A stretch of 64,000 nt of DNA from Orobanche coerulescens (Eukaryota; Streptophyta; Magnoliopsida; Lamiales; Orobanchaceae): the NCBI GenBank assembly GCA_033398695.1, contig CM065802.1, positions 139,486,096 through 139,550,095 on the forward strand, in the 5' to 3' direction. The notes under the pieces were generated by a model, which was not told where the DNA came from, did no database searches, and saw only the letters and a program-made list of their open reading frames with translations. Position 1 is the first letter of the stretch. Each line of letters starts with the position of its first letter. This document shows, one piece after another, positions 1 through 13,000 of this stretch. The translations under genes and the position numbers were made by a program.

Positions 1-240
1 GAACACGAACTTGTCTCTTGCGACAAAGAATTTCGCATCGAATGCATCGAGCCAATCCATACCCACAATAACGCAAAGTTCCCTCATAGCAATAGGGATA
101 AGATCAATGGGGAATTCAACTCCGAAAATTCAAGGGTACAACCCCGATAAACATCGATACGAAGATAGTGCGATTGTCGGCAACCCGATAACCATGGGGC
201 GTGCTAGTTTCCGACACCACGCCCCAAACGGTTTATGAAC
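1..240 (-). pseudogene. Retropepsin-like protease fragment of element H (partial at window edge)
   Basis: The minus strand reads as the C-terminal half of a Ty3 protease domain, with a hydrophobic stretch followed by the characteristic GMDWL motif and a downstream DAKF segment. This corresponds to the flap and back part of the protease. The catalytic DTG would lie upstream, in decayed sequence. The reading continues past base 1, so the fragment is cut by the window. The type of sequence is clear, but no intact frame is left. Confidence 0.7.
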
Positions 241-460
241 GTGCGTGACACGAAGGAGTGAGTAGCGCGAATCAAACATAACAATGGCGGTGAGAATCTA
301 ACAGATAAGTGCACGATTCATAATATTTAAGCAATAAAACAATTACTCTATGGCATAGCATAAGATAAAAGATAAGGAAGAGATGTTTAGAGTTGTTTAC
401 CTTTCTGATCGCCGCAGCTTCGCAGCTCCTCCCTCGTAAGCCGGTGGACACGTCCTCGTG

Positions 461-1524
461 TCAACATAGTTGGTCCGTTACATGTGTCGAAGCGATTGGG
501 ATTTGCATTCCCATTCTTCTTGACTTTGGGCAATCAGCTTCTTGTGCCCCTTCTTGGCAATTGTAACAAACCGGGTACCGCCGCAATGATGGTAGTAACA
601 CAGGGGCTACAATGGCTTTTGGAGCCTTGCAATACTTCCCGGTGATGCCCTTCCTTCTTGCGCTTATAACACACCAATGTGGGTCGATCACCGTCGCAGA
701 TGGCTTGTATTCATATCTTGGTTTATCCCCAAACTTTGTCTTCTTATGAGCCTCATTAGAAGTTTTAGAAAAAGTGCTCTCAGCTTTCCTCTTAGATTGA
801 ATTTGCCGCTCAATCTCTCTCTTCTGCCCCCCATGATCGCACCCAAGGTCGTAAAGTCTTGCATGCTCACAAATTCCCGAATCTCGACGTAAAATCGAGA
901 TGTACCGACTAACAAGCCATGCTTCATCTCCAAAGAAAAGTAGGACGTAAAGAAAGCATCTCCATGAACTTGGCGTCGGATCACTAACAGATTCGGTGGT
1001 GCATTGTAACGCCATGAATTCTGCATCATTCTTTGTTGCTCCACCCTATGCACATACCGTGCCTCGAACGACTCCACAACCGGGCCCAAGTAATCGCCCT
1101 TACAGCCTTCTTCACTATTCTTCCCGTGGTGGTGTTCCACCATGTCTTACCCCGCTCTCACTTGGTTCTTTGCTACCAACACTCTAAACTGGTCTGGGCA
1201 CCCTATAGTCATAAAGGCGCCCTCCACGTCAGATAACCAGTGCTTAGCTGCCACTGGATCGTCCTCCCCATCCCAATGAGGTGGGCTGCACTTGCCGAAC
1301 TTCTCGTAGTAGTACATTAAATCACGAACAGGAGGAACAGGAGCCCCCCCCCCCCAGGCGGAGGTGCATCTGCCATACGCTCATCTAGCAGAGCACGAAC
1401 TTGATCAATGATGTTAGCCGTGACATTCGGAATAATCTCGTTAAAAAGCATTATTGAACTCCTCAGCAACGAGTTCCCTAACTTGAGCTATTTGAATTGC
1501 ATTGAGGCGAGCAGGCGGAGCCAT
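461..1524 (-). pseudogene. Decayed gag of element H
   Basis: The minus strand starts with ATG at 1524-1522 and reads as a Ty3 gag: a proline-rich N-terminus, then a YYEKFG...PPHWDG stretch and a W-DVEGAF helix typical of Retrotrans_gag, then (frame 688-1143) a YFSLEMK segment, and near 560 a degenerate zinc knuckle with C-X2-C and a final C but no histidine in register. A run of C at 1344-1355 and several indels break the frame, and stops interrupt the N-terminal part. Gag would form the virus-like particle. This copy cannot encode it. Confidence 0.8.
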
Positions 1525-2041
1525 CTAAAATTGATAAGAAAAGAAAAACGATTCAACCTATGCATGTCTAAGAAATCGAAAACACTCAGCTTGCTGAAAA
1601 CTTTTCAACCTTGCCCCGTCCCCCAAACCGGATCCAATATATTGAATAATAGGGGCCCTTCTATTATTCAATATAGAAGTTCCAATTTCGGTTTCAGGTC
1701 TAGTTTCAAAATTTCAGCTTGCTCCTAGCCGTAACAGTTTAATTCACACTCATGGTAGATCTAAAAGGCCTAAATTCTCACATGGTAGATAGTAGCACTA
1801 AAGGCATATAATTATCCTCCTAGGCTAGTCTTTGGGATATGTCATAAATGGAGCATACTATTGTGTTTGATAAGTAACAAAATTTAAACTCAATTAGTTA
1901 ATAAAACTTACTTGGCTGGCTGACCGGCACACCGTGACATCTTCACTGCTAGTTTTTAATAAACTTTGTACAAGAGAAATAAAATGTTTTTAAATTTGAG
2001 TCTAGACATCCCTAAGAAGGCCTAGTTCACTCAAATGAAAA

Positions 2042-2054
2042 GGCTCCGATACCA
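2042..2054 (-). promoter_or_regulatory. PBS of element H (initiator tRNA-Met type)
   Basis: The minus strand reads TGGTATCGGAGCC, 3 nt inside the 5' LTR. It matches the plant initiator-Met primer-binding core with one change (A to G). Confidence 0.85.
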
Positions 2055-2057
2055 ACT

Positions 2058-4709
2058 TGTAACACCCATAAATTTTTTTTTTTTTTTTTTTGAGATAATA
2101 TAAAGTTTGACACCAATTCATAAAGGGACTTCATTTATTTAATTTAATAAGCCAATCATGGTAATCAAGTTATCAAACTTCTAAAGAAAACAACATAAGT
2201 AAAACTTTCTAATATAGAAATGTCTAAAGCGGAAGTACTAAAAATGTTCATTGATTTAAAATAAAATCACAGTGTGTCACGAATGCTCCCGTCAGTCCTT
2301 AGCCTCCTTAATCGTAATACTTGAAAATGTTAAGTTAAACCGTAAGCACAAAGCTTAGTGAATTCCAACACAACATTATGCCAATATCCACAATCACTAG
2401 ACCTAGATTAAAATATATAGTTATAACATTTAAACATAAGCCAAGAACAAATCAAAGCTTATAAGGAGGGCTAGTAGGTTACCCGCATCTCACAAACCGA
2501 AGAGTATTGGGTTAATCTTACCCTCACCTCACATCCCGGAGGGTATTGGAGTAATTATACCTAACCACGCGCACCGGACAAAAGCCGGATAATTGCTATG
2601 ATCCCCTCAACAATAAACATACAGTGCACATGTATGATTAACAATTTAAGCATGCATTCATATTATCATACCATAATAATAATTTAACACTCACGTGCTA
2701 ACCTAGCAGTCATAAATATTGAGACAATGGAGTGAGAGAACTCACCTTGAATACTTAAGGGAGATTGCTAAATCAAAACTGGCTACCACACTTGAGCAAA
2801 TGCCAAAACTTCACCTATTATAAACTAGGAGTTAGGATATACCCAAAGATGAAGCTTAAAGACTTAAACAAAAATCTGGACAGCAAGGTCTAAAACAGAC
2901 CCGCTGTTAAAGATGGATTTACTTAATTTTTCTAAGTATTAACATATCAATATTAAATTTTTCTAAGAAACTAGAGTCTTTCCCCTTTTTAAAACAGTAA
3001 AGAACTCACTCTAACTCCAAAATATGAATTTATTATGATGCTTTTAAAAAGACATCGCAATGCAGTCCCAAGTCATAGGAATCAGTAGTGTTGGCCAATT
3101 CTACCCAACTTGTGGGTAGACATTGTCCAAACTAAAAATCACAGAGATAATAGACATAAATACCAAAGTCTCAGAGTTGGAATCGACCAAAAAGGGTTTC
3201 CCAAACTCTAGATATGAAATTCACAACATGACTAATTACAAAACCCTTAAAAGCTGATGACAGAAAACTGATCTGGAGTGTGAACTCAATATGACCAAGA
3301 AATACTTCGAGATAACATCCCATAAACTCCAGATCACAACTTTAGGTCATAACACACATATGGGAACTTGGAATCCCATCAGATCATTTCCCAAGCCCTA
3401 GAAACGAATAAAACAAATTGACCTATCAGCTCAGACCCGGATCAGACCTACCAGCAAAGATGCTGTTCTTGCCCATGGATAAAGTCCTAATTAATGAGAG
3501 TGACCTTCATAAGGAAGTTACCCAACACAATTTGTAAACTTTTGGCACAAGTTTGAGATCCGTTTGAGTTATAGAATTCAAGTTATGATTTTTGTAAGAT
3601 GACTACAAATCTGATGGAAACAGAATCGTAGCCAACCCTTAATCTTTTTAACCAATCCATTCCTCTCCCTTTTGAAACACATTCCTAGATGTGTTTATCA
3701 CCCAAATTCAGTCCCCTATGAACATGGTGGCACTAAAAGGGCTAGGGGTCATTGGCATTTCATTTAGTCACAAGGAAAAGAATCAAATCAATATAATATA
3801 TGACAAACCACTTAAACTCATAATTTTCCCCCTTTTTAAGGGTTCCTTGATCTTTCAAATACACAAACATTTATATACACATCTTAGAAGATGCTATAAA
3901 GTTGTATACTTAGATCTAAACATATTGACATGGATATGTTAAGAATCAAAATAATAATTAACAAGAATTATAACCATTCACAAGATCTATCACATTTTAT
4001 CACCTAAATAAAACTTGGTGATTTCCATGGTTCATTTAGACCTTGTATTTTATATAATCATCTAGATCCATCATACACCATGTATAGGGTGTAGATATAA
4101 TCTAGAGATGATGATAACATACAACTTATAACAATAACAACATTGATTAAAACCATAAGATCTATCTTCTTTAAATCACACAAGTTACAACTTGATGATT
4201 TTTATGAATCATATAGATCTTTTACATAATATGATCATCTAGACTCATCATACACCATATAGAAGATGGTGATGAAATTTCTAGATGATAATCAACACTT
4301 AAAACAATTAATTGAATATAAATCAAAAGAAAAGATTAAAACACCTTAAAAGATCTTACCTAAGCTTGTTACACCAACAAGGAAATGAAAGAGAAGGATG
4401 ATTGTGGCTTTGGAAGAGAAAAAATGAGAGAGAGATGGGAGAGATCGGCCGAATGAGGGAGGGAGGAAGAAGTTAGGGTTTTTGTGATATTTTTATAAAT
4501 TATTTTAGGATAAAGCCTAATTACTTCACTAATGGGCTAGGCTCAAAACTCATTTCTTTTACTAGCCCAATATAATTAAATCTTTCAATTAACTTAGCCC
4601 AAAACTTGTATTTTAATCTAACTTGGCTAATTAATTAAACCCATCATTTAAAATAACTAAATACCATGAAAATAATTAACGTACCGGGAAAAAAAAACCG
4701 GGCGTTACA
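2058..4709 (-). repeat. 5' LTR of element H
   Basis: It begins TGTAACACCC and ends GGCGTTACA, with the PBS at its left edge, which fixes the minus orientation. It has a T20 run at 2071-2091, a TATA-like TTATAAAAATATC on the minus strand near 4487-4498, and splice-donor-like sites downstream (minus AG/GTAAG near 4357, AG/GTGAG near 2751). A duplicated GAGTATTGG/GAGGGTATTGG unit lies near 2500-2555. Unlike the other large LTRs here, it has no CG-rich palindrome array upstream of the TATA. Only 3 bp separate it from the next LTR. Confidence 0.85.
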
Positions 4710-5676
4710 CACTGTAACACCCCCAATCTGCTCAGGGATATTACACGCCGTAGAACCTTTCCTCAAGGATCTACCAGGCTGGTAACGACTTATAACAACT
4801 CAACCATGCCTTTAAGGCTAAAATGACTCAGTAGACCGATTTGGTCTTTCAATAAAAATATACAACTCAATTACAACATATACCCACGCAGGGGTCAAAA
4901 TACAATAAACTCCCATACAACGGGGAAAAGATACTGCAGCAGAAAAGAAAATACAACTAGACCAATACGACATCAACGGATCCTCGTGTGATTAGTATCG
5001 TTCATCTTTCATCATCCTTCGTGCCGACCCTGTGTTATGCTCCAAAACCTGAATGCAAAAATAGACATCCACCCCCCGAATACTCGGGGGTTAGCAAAAC
5101 TCCACTGTTTTGCTAGTGCAAGTATAAAGTGCAAATACGAACCATACAATTCACATTCCACGAATAACAATAACCAGGAATCCTCAAAGATCCAAACGAA
5201 ACGAAAAGTACTTCTCGAGGCAAGAGTTTGAGAAAACCTTTAAAAATCGAAATATCATAAATCAATGGAAATAATTTATAAAACGGTTTAGAATGCCATC
5301 GAGAGTTTTAATAGAAAACAATTTAGGATTATCAAATCCTACTTTTCTAAACCCAAAGACAAAGGGGTCACCGCCTAAAGGTTTACTTTCCGTAAAATGA
5401 CTTTTACAAAACCATTGGGATTTTAGCCCCAAATCTCATCAACTCACAGTACACAAGAACGACCACAAGGTTCGTCTTCCAACGTCAAAATCCACAATTA
5501 AAGGATTTAACACAAACAACAAAATACTCTAGAGCCATCATAGCCAAGTAGGCCAAACGAACAACTTACCTCTTACACACTTAGTCAATGCATGCAATCA
5601 TGAAAACCGTTCAAAAGCACTCATTTCCGGAAATGCCATAAATAAGTCACATTTGTAAAATGCACCACAATTAACC

Positions 5677-5805
5677 GTCGATCCACGTCTCTGTGGACCC
5701 CTACCGAGACCCCGTCGGATCTAACACGTAGTGGTTAAAAGCAAGCTCGTCGATCCACGTCTCTGTGGACCCCTACCGAGACCCCGTCGGATCTAACCCG
5801 TAGTG
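5677..5805 (-). repeat. Tandem duplicated hairpin unit in LTR A1
   Basis: Two copies begin at 5677 and 5749 (period 72). Each contains TCCAC-gtctct-GTGGA and CCGAgaccccgTCGG, that is, two potential stem-loops. The same duplication is in A2 (11031/11103), A3 (about 26025/26097), A4 (36764/36836) and A5 (42371/42443). Confidence 0.8.
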
Positions 5806-6901
5806 AGCATACACACACACATTACTCATGCAAAACTAACATGCTAAGAATGTAAGTTCATTAAGAATACTCACTAGAGATGACCATTAACTCGACACCA
5901 TTATCAAACTCTTCAAAACGCAATAACAAGATTAAATACGGAATATACGATTCCATAACTTTAAACAATAGGAGTATCATCGTCCAATCCTTCAACGTTC
6001 AAAATAATCAAATCATAATCAATTCCCAAAACACGCCGTTCACAAAACACACACGCATTTTGAAAGAAAGCCTTTAACGAGGCCAAACCGAAATCTTTTG
6101 AAACTTCATTTCAAACAACCAAACAAACACACCAAGACGATCACCGATCATCATATCCACAAAATAAGAAAAGTATGGGCAAGGTACTTGCCTCGAATAA
6201 GAATAACGCGAAGAATCGACCGAAGTAGGTTGACACGAACCGCCTACGAACCCACCGACTCCACCGATCGCCAACTCGCGTTCATAAACTACGAAGGACA
6301 ATAACAACGATGAAATGAATTCCATAACACGACTCAAAGCCGTTGAATTCAAAGAACGAACGACGAATGTTCAAACGTTTCCCCCAAAACGGCCAAGAAC
6401 ACGATTCGTCCCGACAAAACACGAAAACGGAATTCCAAGTTGAAATATGGATATACAATCCATAGAATATGTTTAACAACATCATTTAACCATAATCGAT
6501 CCATCAAAAATGGATGAAAAACGAGATCGAGGACAAATCCCCCAAAAAGTCGATTCAAAGGAAATCAAGAAATATACTTCGATTCGACGAAGAACAATGG
6601 ATTAAATGATGTTAAACACAAGAATACTACCCAGATTAATCATACCCATCATGAATTAATCAATAATACGGAACGAATCGGACAAAAACGCAAAAACCCC
6701 CAAATTCACGAAATTAGGGTTCTAAGGAAGATTACCTTGATTCGCTGGATCAAAGGATGATAACGGATGATTGATTGATGATATGAACTCAAGAACTTCA
6801 TGGATTTGTTGTTAAACAACATGTCTCCATGGTAAGATCACCCTCAGCCGCGGAAGAGAAGGAGAAGAAGGAGAAAAATGGCCAAAAACCCGTGTGCAGG
6901 G

Positions 6902-7080
6902 CCATAAATAGGCTGCACAGTGTGCCGCGGCGCAGCGGGAGTGTGCCGCGGCACAGGCCCAAAAATGGCTCCCAGTGGTCGGCAATGTGCCGCGGCCCGG
7001 CCGGCTTGTGCCGTGGCACCCGGTACAGTCGGTTTGGCCGAAAAATGCCACATAGTGTGCCGCGGCCCAGCCAGCATGTA
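6902..7080 (-). promoter_or_regulatory. LTR A1 core promoter region: TATA-like box plus GTGCCGCGGCAC palindrome array
   Basis: On the minus strand a CCTATTTATGG box lies at 6902-6912. Immediately upstream (6919-7075) are about six copies or variants of the palindrome GTGCCGCGGCAC, some as half-sites. The same arrangement recurs in A2 (12260-12390), A3 (27254-27440) and A4 (37993-38170). The TATA call is by analogy with clear TATA boxes at the same place in elements B, E and G. Confidence 0.6.
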
Positions 7081-7085
7081 CGGCG

Positions 7086-8377
7086 TGTCACGACCCGATA
7101 TGTCGTGTCTGTGTTGACCCTTCTGGTTAGCTTGCATCGGTAAAAGGGGGCGACATTAGTGTTAAGGCATTGTTTTCCCGGATGCATCGGTCTGGCCGAG
7201 TCAGGCATGCCGACCCGGTTTAGTCCGGAGAGCTTGTCACTGGTTGAGGACTTGACTCTGAAGGGGATCGTTGCGAGTAGGGCACAACTGGTCGGGGACT
7301 AATGCCGTCTCCCTGATGAGCCCATGGCAGGGCGAAACCAGTTGGCATGCTATGTGGGATAGGCTGGTCCTGGGGCGTGAGAGCCCCTGGGACGCCGCAC
7401 GGGCTTCGGAACTCCCGTCCCGTGACAAATGATATTGGAGCCGAAACCTCTCTCAGTACGGCATGGTTCGGGTGTGGTCAAGTTCTACCGAAACCGATGA
7501 GGGTGGGGAGTGAACGCCGGTGCAAAGAGGGCACAGTCAAAGTGCGGCTCCTAACAAGGCTTCTAGGCAGAGAACATGAACTGATTCTATGCCGGAATGA
7601 GAGGTGGTCCTAGGCTTGTGAGATCAAACGGTCCGGAATGTGGACACACTTGTATTGCACACTTTTGGTAGCTCCACCTTTCGGTGACCGGGGTGTATGA
7701 GCGTGGATCATCGTGGGCCATTGTGGGAACCTCGACATGCGGGAAAAATGCAGCGGCTGAGAGAATGCCGTTCAACCGAGGTACTAACGCCAGGAAGCGC
7801 GTAGGGTGAAGGTTGATGTCGATCGGTGATGCGGTATGTGTGTGGCGCACTGCAGGCTAGCGCGAGGTGCGTGAGTGAAGAGCCTGTCCATCAAGGGTAT
7901 GGTGCCGTATGTGTATGGCCATGATCGTTTTGTGTGCGTGGGACAATACAGTGTGCGGAAAGAAACATTCTTCCCCAGCACGAGGACGTGTTGCGATTTG
8001 AGTGGGGGAGGATGTCACGACCCGATATGTCGTGTCTGTGTTGATCGTCCAAATGAGGCGTGCCTTCTGGTTAGCTTGCCAAAAGAGGGGTAAAAGGGGG
8101 CGACATTAGCGTTAAGGCGTTGTTTGCCCGGATGCATCGGTCTGTCCGAGTCACGCATGCCGACCCGGTTTAGTCCGGAGAGCTTGTCACTGGTCGAGGA
8201 CTTGACTATGAAGGGGATCGTTGCGGGTAGGGCACAACTGGTCGGGGACTAATGCCGTCTCCCTGATGAGCCCATGGCAGGGCGAAACCAGTTGGCATGC
8301 TATGTGGGATAGGCTGGTCCCGGGGCGTGAGAACCCCTGGGACGCCGCACGGGCTTCGGAACTCCCGTCCCGTGACA
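7086..8377 (+). mobile_element. TRIM element F1 (terminal-repeat retrotransposon in miniature)
   Basis: This 1292-bp element has a 5' LTR at 7086-7427, a PBS at 7430-7442, an internal region of 585 bp, a PPT (GTGGGGGAGGA, 8002-8012) and a 3' LTR at 8013-8377. Its LTRs begin TGTCACGACCCG and end CCCGTGACA. The 5' LTR has lost about 23 bp relative to the 3' LTR. The internal region holds only very short ORFs. A 4-bp GGCG flanks both ends, possibly the target duplication. It sits at the edge of the A1 palindrome array, and F2 sits at the same site in A2, so it predates the A1/A2 duplication. Confidence 0.9.
7976..8012 (+). promoter_or_regulatory. F1 pre-PPT hairpin and PPT
   Basis: CAGCACG-AGGA-CGTGTTG (7976-7993, one G-U pair) is followed 19 nt later by the 3' LTR. 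The purine tract occupies 8002-8012. Confidence 0.75.
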
Positions 8378-9007
8378 GGCGGCCCACGGTGCAGCCTGCC
8401 CGGCCAGAAGCTGCCGAGCACTGCCGACCGTGACTCGGCCAGAAGCTGCCGAGCACTACCGGCCGTGACTCGGCGATCTGGGCCCGGCCAGTTGCCGGCC
8501 ATGACTCGGCCGGGGCCAACTCCGACGGCGAACGACCCCGAAACCGAACACGAATACGAATCGATGATACGGTTACGACGTACTCGCAAAGACGAATCTA
8601 AGAGCTAAGAGAACACACAATTCCGACCACCCGAAGGCTCGGAATTCAACAACGAAAGTAATTACCCAAAACTTTGGGAAATTACGAAAATGGCCCAAAA
8701 CGTCCGAAAATCACGATACGCGATCGAAACACCAAACCAAAGCTCGCAACATGAATAATAACATTAAATGAACTTACGAGAAACTCGAATCAACAGTTTC
8801 GGACGAGATTCGCAAGAATCGAACTCAAGTGCGGAAAAGTCGCTAAAAAGCTCGTAACTCAACAAAACGATACCGAAACGAGCTCGGATGACAAAAAGTG
8901 CAGAATTAATCATTCTCAAAATGACGAAACGGTCATGAGCGAGTCGTCAAAATGGACTCCGGCCGAAAAAAGAAATTTACCGAAAATCGAAAATTGCGGA
9001 TATTACA

Positions 9008-9044
9008 TTCTACCCTCCTTAAAAGAAGTTTCGTCCCGAAACTT
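9008..9044 (-). promoter_or_regulatory. Family A PPT and pre-PPT hairpin (outer copy)
   Basis: On the minus strand the hairpin AAGTTTCG-GGA-CGAAACTT (9026-9044) is followed by the PPT AAGGAGGGTAGAA (9008-9020) and then the LTR. The gap from hairpin to LTR is 18 nt. Identical arrangements are at 14337-14373 (second outer copy) and 33480-33516 (inner copy). Confidence 0.8.
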
Positions 9045-10021
9045 AAAACAAGTAGGGGGGAGCAATATACCCGCCAGGAAAACTCGACGAGATACACAAA
9101 AACAGAAAACTCGCGTCCAACGGCGAAACGCTGCAAGAAACGCAAGGAGACATACGGCGTGAAAACACGCTCCACGACGACCAACACAACGTCGCCGTTA
9201 GGGATATAATAAAACCAATAAATGACAAGCATCATCAAACGGATAATATAGCCAATTCAATTATCCGACAATCACAAAACACAACGAACGAAAGTCAGTA
9301 TGATTGACCAACCCAACGGTACATCAATCGAAACGCGAGCCAAACGCTGAAGAAATACGGAATTCCACTGCCCAGGGGTTGGAAGATCGAAAACAAGACT
9401 AATTTCCCGAACTTAAGGAAATTAGGAAGGAGCCTGAATGCTCAACAATCACGAAATGAGGACAAAAAAAAACGAACAAACAAACGACCGAGACAACAAA
9501 AATCGAACAATCATGTCCGAAACACGAAGGATAATAAAATTCAAACAACAACTCCCATGATGATCTGGTGAGAACTACAAGACATGCATTCCTATAAGAT
9601 CCACCGGAAAGGGAATAGCGATTGAAAAGTCACAACGACAAACGAGTTATTCCGAAACAACACCACCCTCGTTCGATCAACAAAAGCAAGGGATAGGGAA
9701 AGTTCAGAAAATGTCAACGAACATAAACGAGTCGACAAAGTCGAAAACACAGGAGTTCCAAATCTGATCCACTTCGAATAAAGGAACTAATAGATCCAGA
9801 TGATGTCACTTCCGAACAAGGTTCACAAGAATCGAACCGAACTCGAAAAAAATCACAGCGATAACCAGATCAACCCACAACAAGATCACAGTTCATTCGG
9901 ACGATGAAACCGAAATACAGAACAAGTTCAGAAAGTATCAACGAATACGAGCGAGTCGAAAGAATGGAGAAAGAGAAAATACAGAAGTCAAAATAGTACG
10001 GGTATTACCTCCGACCTCATC
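9045..10021 (-). mobile_element. Left half of the A-outer internal domain (non-coding), first copy
   Basis: About 1 kb of A-rich sequence with no ORF of note. It is nearly identical to 14374-14514 plus 24178-25013 and similar to the start of the inner internal domain (33517 onward). It stops exactly at TCATC (10017-10021), the target site of the inner element, and is followed by LTR A2 instead of its own second half. Confidence 0.85.
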
Positions 10022-13000
10022 TGTAACACCCCCAATCCGCTCAGGGATATTACACGCCGTAGAACCTTTCCTCAAGGATCTACCAGGCTAGTAACGACAT
10101 GAAACATCTCGACAATGCCTTTAAGGCTAAAATGACTCAGTAGACCGATTTGGCCTTTTAATAAAAACATACAACTCGATTACAACTCTTGCCCACGCAG
10201 GGGTCAAAACACAACCACACCCGTACAACGGGAAAAATATAGCAGCGGAAAATAAAGTACAACTGAACCAATACACAATGTATGGTTCCTCATGTGATTA
10301 GTATCGATCATCTTTCATCATCCTTCGTGCCGACCCTGTGTTATGCTCCAAAACCTGAATGCAAAAATAGACATCCACCCCCCGAATACTCGGGGGTTAG
10401 CAAAACTCCACTGTTTTGCTAGTGCAAGAACAAAGTGAAAATACGAGCCATACAATTCACATTCCACAAATAACAATAACCAAGGATCCTCAAAGGTCCA
10501 AACGAAACGAAAAGCACTTCCCGAGGCAAGAATTTGAGAAAACGTTCCAAAATCGAAAGATCACAAATCAATGGAAAAATTTATAAAAACAGTTTAGAAT
10601 GCCATCGAGAGTTTTAATAGAAAACAATTTAGGATTATCAAATCCTACTTTTCAAAATCCAAAAGACAAAAGGGGTCACCGCCCCAAAGGTTTACTTCCC
10701 GTAAAATAACCTTTACCAAACCGTTGGGATTTTAGCCCCAAATCCGTGAAATGACTTTTACAAAACCATTGGGATTTTAGCCCCAAATCTCATCAACTCA
10801 CAGTACACAAGAACGACCACAAGGTTCGTCTCCCAACATCAAAATCCACAAATAAAGGATTTAAAACAAACAACAAAATACTCTAGAGCCATCCTAGCCA
10901 AGTAGGCCAAACGAACAACTTACCTCTTACACACTTAGTCAATGCATGCAATCATGAAAACCGTTCAAAAGCACTCATTTCCGGAAATGCCATAAATAAG
11001 TCACATTTGTAAAATGCACCACAATTAACTGTCGATCCACGTCTCTGTGGACCCCTACCGAGACCCCGTCGGATCTAACCCGTAGTGGTTAAAAGCAAGC
11101 TCGTCGATCCACGTCTCTGTGGACCCCTACCGAGACCCCGTCGGATCTAACCCGTAGTGAGCATACACACAAACACACATTACTCATGCAAAACTAACAT
11201 GCTAAGAATGTAAGTTCATTAAGAATACTCACTAGAGATGGCCATTAACTCGACACCATTATCAAACTCTTCAAAACACAATCACAAGATTAAATACGGA
11301 ATACACGATTCCATAACTTTAAACAATAGGAGTATCATCATCAAATCCTTCAACGTTCAAAATAATCAAATCATAATCAATTCCCAAAACACAACGTTCA
11401 CAAAACACACACGGGTTTTGAAAGAGAGCCTTTAACGAGGTCAAACCGAAATCTTTTGAAACTTCATTTCAAATAACCAAAAAAACACATCAAGAAGACC
11501 ACCGATCATCATATCCATAAAACGAGAAAAGTATGGGCAAGGTACTTGCCTCTAATAAGAATAACGCGAAGAATCGATCGAAGTAGGTTGACACGAACCG
11601 CCTACGAACCCACCGACTCCACCGATCGCCAACTCGCGTTCATAAACTACGAAGGACAATAACAATAATGAAATGAATTCCCTAACACGACTTAAAGCCG
11701 CCGAATTCAACGAACGAACGACGAATGTTCAAGCGTTTTCCCCAAAATGGTCAAGAACACGATTCGTCCCGACAAAACACGAAAATGGAATTCCAAATTG
11801 AAATATGGATATACAATCCATAGAATATGTTTAACAACATCATTTAACCATAATCTATCCATCAAAAACGGATGAAAAACAAGATCGAGGATAAATCCCT
11901 CAAAAAGTCGATTTGAAGGAAATCAAGAAATATACTTCGATTCGACGAAGAACAATGGATTAAATGATGTTAAACACAATAATACTACCAAGATTAATCA
12001 TACCCATCATGAATTAATCAATAATACGGAACGAATAGGACAAAAACGCAAAAACCCCCAAATTCACGAAATTAGGGTTCTAAGGGAGGTTACCTTGATT
12101 CGCTGGATCAAAGGATGATAATGGATGATTGATTGATGATATGAACTCAAGAACTTCATGGATTTGTTGTTAAACAACATGACTCCATGGTAAGATCACC
12201 CCCAGCCGCGGAAGAGAAAGAGAAGAAGGAGAAAAATGGCCAAAAACCCATGTGCAGGGCCATAAATAGGCTGCACAGTGTGCCGCGGCCCAGCGGGAGT
12301 GTGCCGCGGCACAGGCCCAAAAATGGCTCCTAGTGGTCGGCAGTGTGCCGCGGCTCGGCCGGCGTGTGCCGCGGCCCAGCCAGCATGTACGGCGTGTCAC
12401 GACCCGATATGTCGTGTCTGTGTTGACCGTCCAAATGAGGCGTGCCTTCTGGGTAGCTTGCCACAAGAGGGGTAAAAGGGGGCGACATTAGCGTTAAGGC
12501 GTTGTTTGCCCGGATGCATCGGTCTGGCCGAGTCAGGCATGCCGACCCGGTTTAGTCCGGAGAGCTTGTCACTGGTCGAGGACTTGACTATGAAGGGGAT
12601 CGTTGCGGGTAGGGCACAACTGGTCGGGGACTAATGCCGTCTCCCTGATGAGCCCATGGCAGGGCGAAACCAGTTGGCATGCTATGTGGGATAGGCTGGT
12701 CCCGGGGCGTGAGAGCCCCTGGGACGCCGCACGGGCTTCGGAACTCCCGTCCCGTGACAAATGGTATCGGAGCCGAAACCTCTCTCAGTACGGCATGGTT
12801 CGGGTTTGGTCAAGTTCTGCCGAAACCGATGAGGGCGGGGAGTGAACGCCGGTGAAAAGAGGGCACGGTCAAAGTGCGGATCCTGACAAGGCTTCTAGGC
12901 GGAGAACATGAACTGATTCTATGCCGGAATGAGAGGTGGTCCTAGGCTTGTGAGATCAGACAGTCCGGAATGTGGACACACTTGTATTGCGCACTTTTGG

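Larger units (their letters stand above)
1..2057 (-). mobile_element. Element H: partial Ty3/Gypsy element, internal region (gag-protease end)
   Basis: This is the 5' part of a minus-strand Ty3 element whose pol lies beyond the left edge. Reading leftward from the PBS at 2054, it holds a leader, a decayed gag (about 1524-461), a spacer and a protease remnant (240-1). The adjoining 5' LTR is 2058-4709. The gag type and the initiator-Met PBS fit a Ty3/Gypsy chromovirus; the clade cannot be fixed without pol. The spacer 241-460 and leader 1525-2041 show nothing further that I recognise. Confidence 0.85.
4713..9007 (-). repeat. LTR A1 (outer-type LARD LTR, carrying TRIM F1)
   Basis: It runs from TGTAACACCC to GCGGATATTACA and measures about 3.0 kb without the 1.29-kb TRIM. 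In the element sense (right to left) it holds the U3 (9007-7080), a palindrome array (about 6919-7070), a TATA-like CTATTTATGG (6902-6912), a donor-like CAAG/GTAAT, and in the R-U5 part a tandem 72-bp hairpin unit (5677-5805). Many short readings exist on both strands, but they are unconserved in start and frame and I take none as a gene. Confidence 0.9.

Noticed and set aside
5037..5231. A plus-strand 64-codon reading repeated at 25335 and 41728
   Set aside because: It is antisense to the LTR transcript, differs in its end between copies and has no recognisable domain.
6074..6352. A 92-codon minus-strand reading seen in LTRs A1, A3 and A4
   Set aside because: It starts with a non-ATG codon, is closed by a stop in A2, and its persistence is explained by shared ancestry of the LTR copies.
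6798..7208. Overlapping long readings on both strands across the palindrome arrays of A1-A4
   Set aside because: GC-rich palindromes lack stop codons in several frames; the readings are a base-composition effect.
8187..8589. Readings of 100-130 codons inside the TRIM LTRs
   Set aside because: They cross LTR and flanking boundaries and differ between F copies; the TRIM is non-coding.
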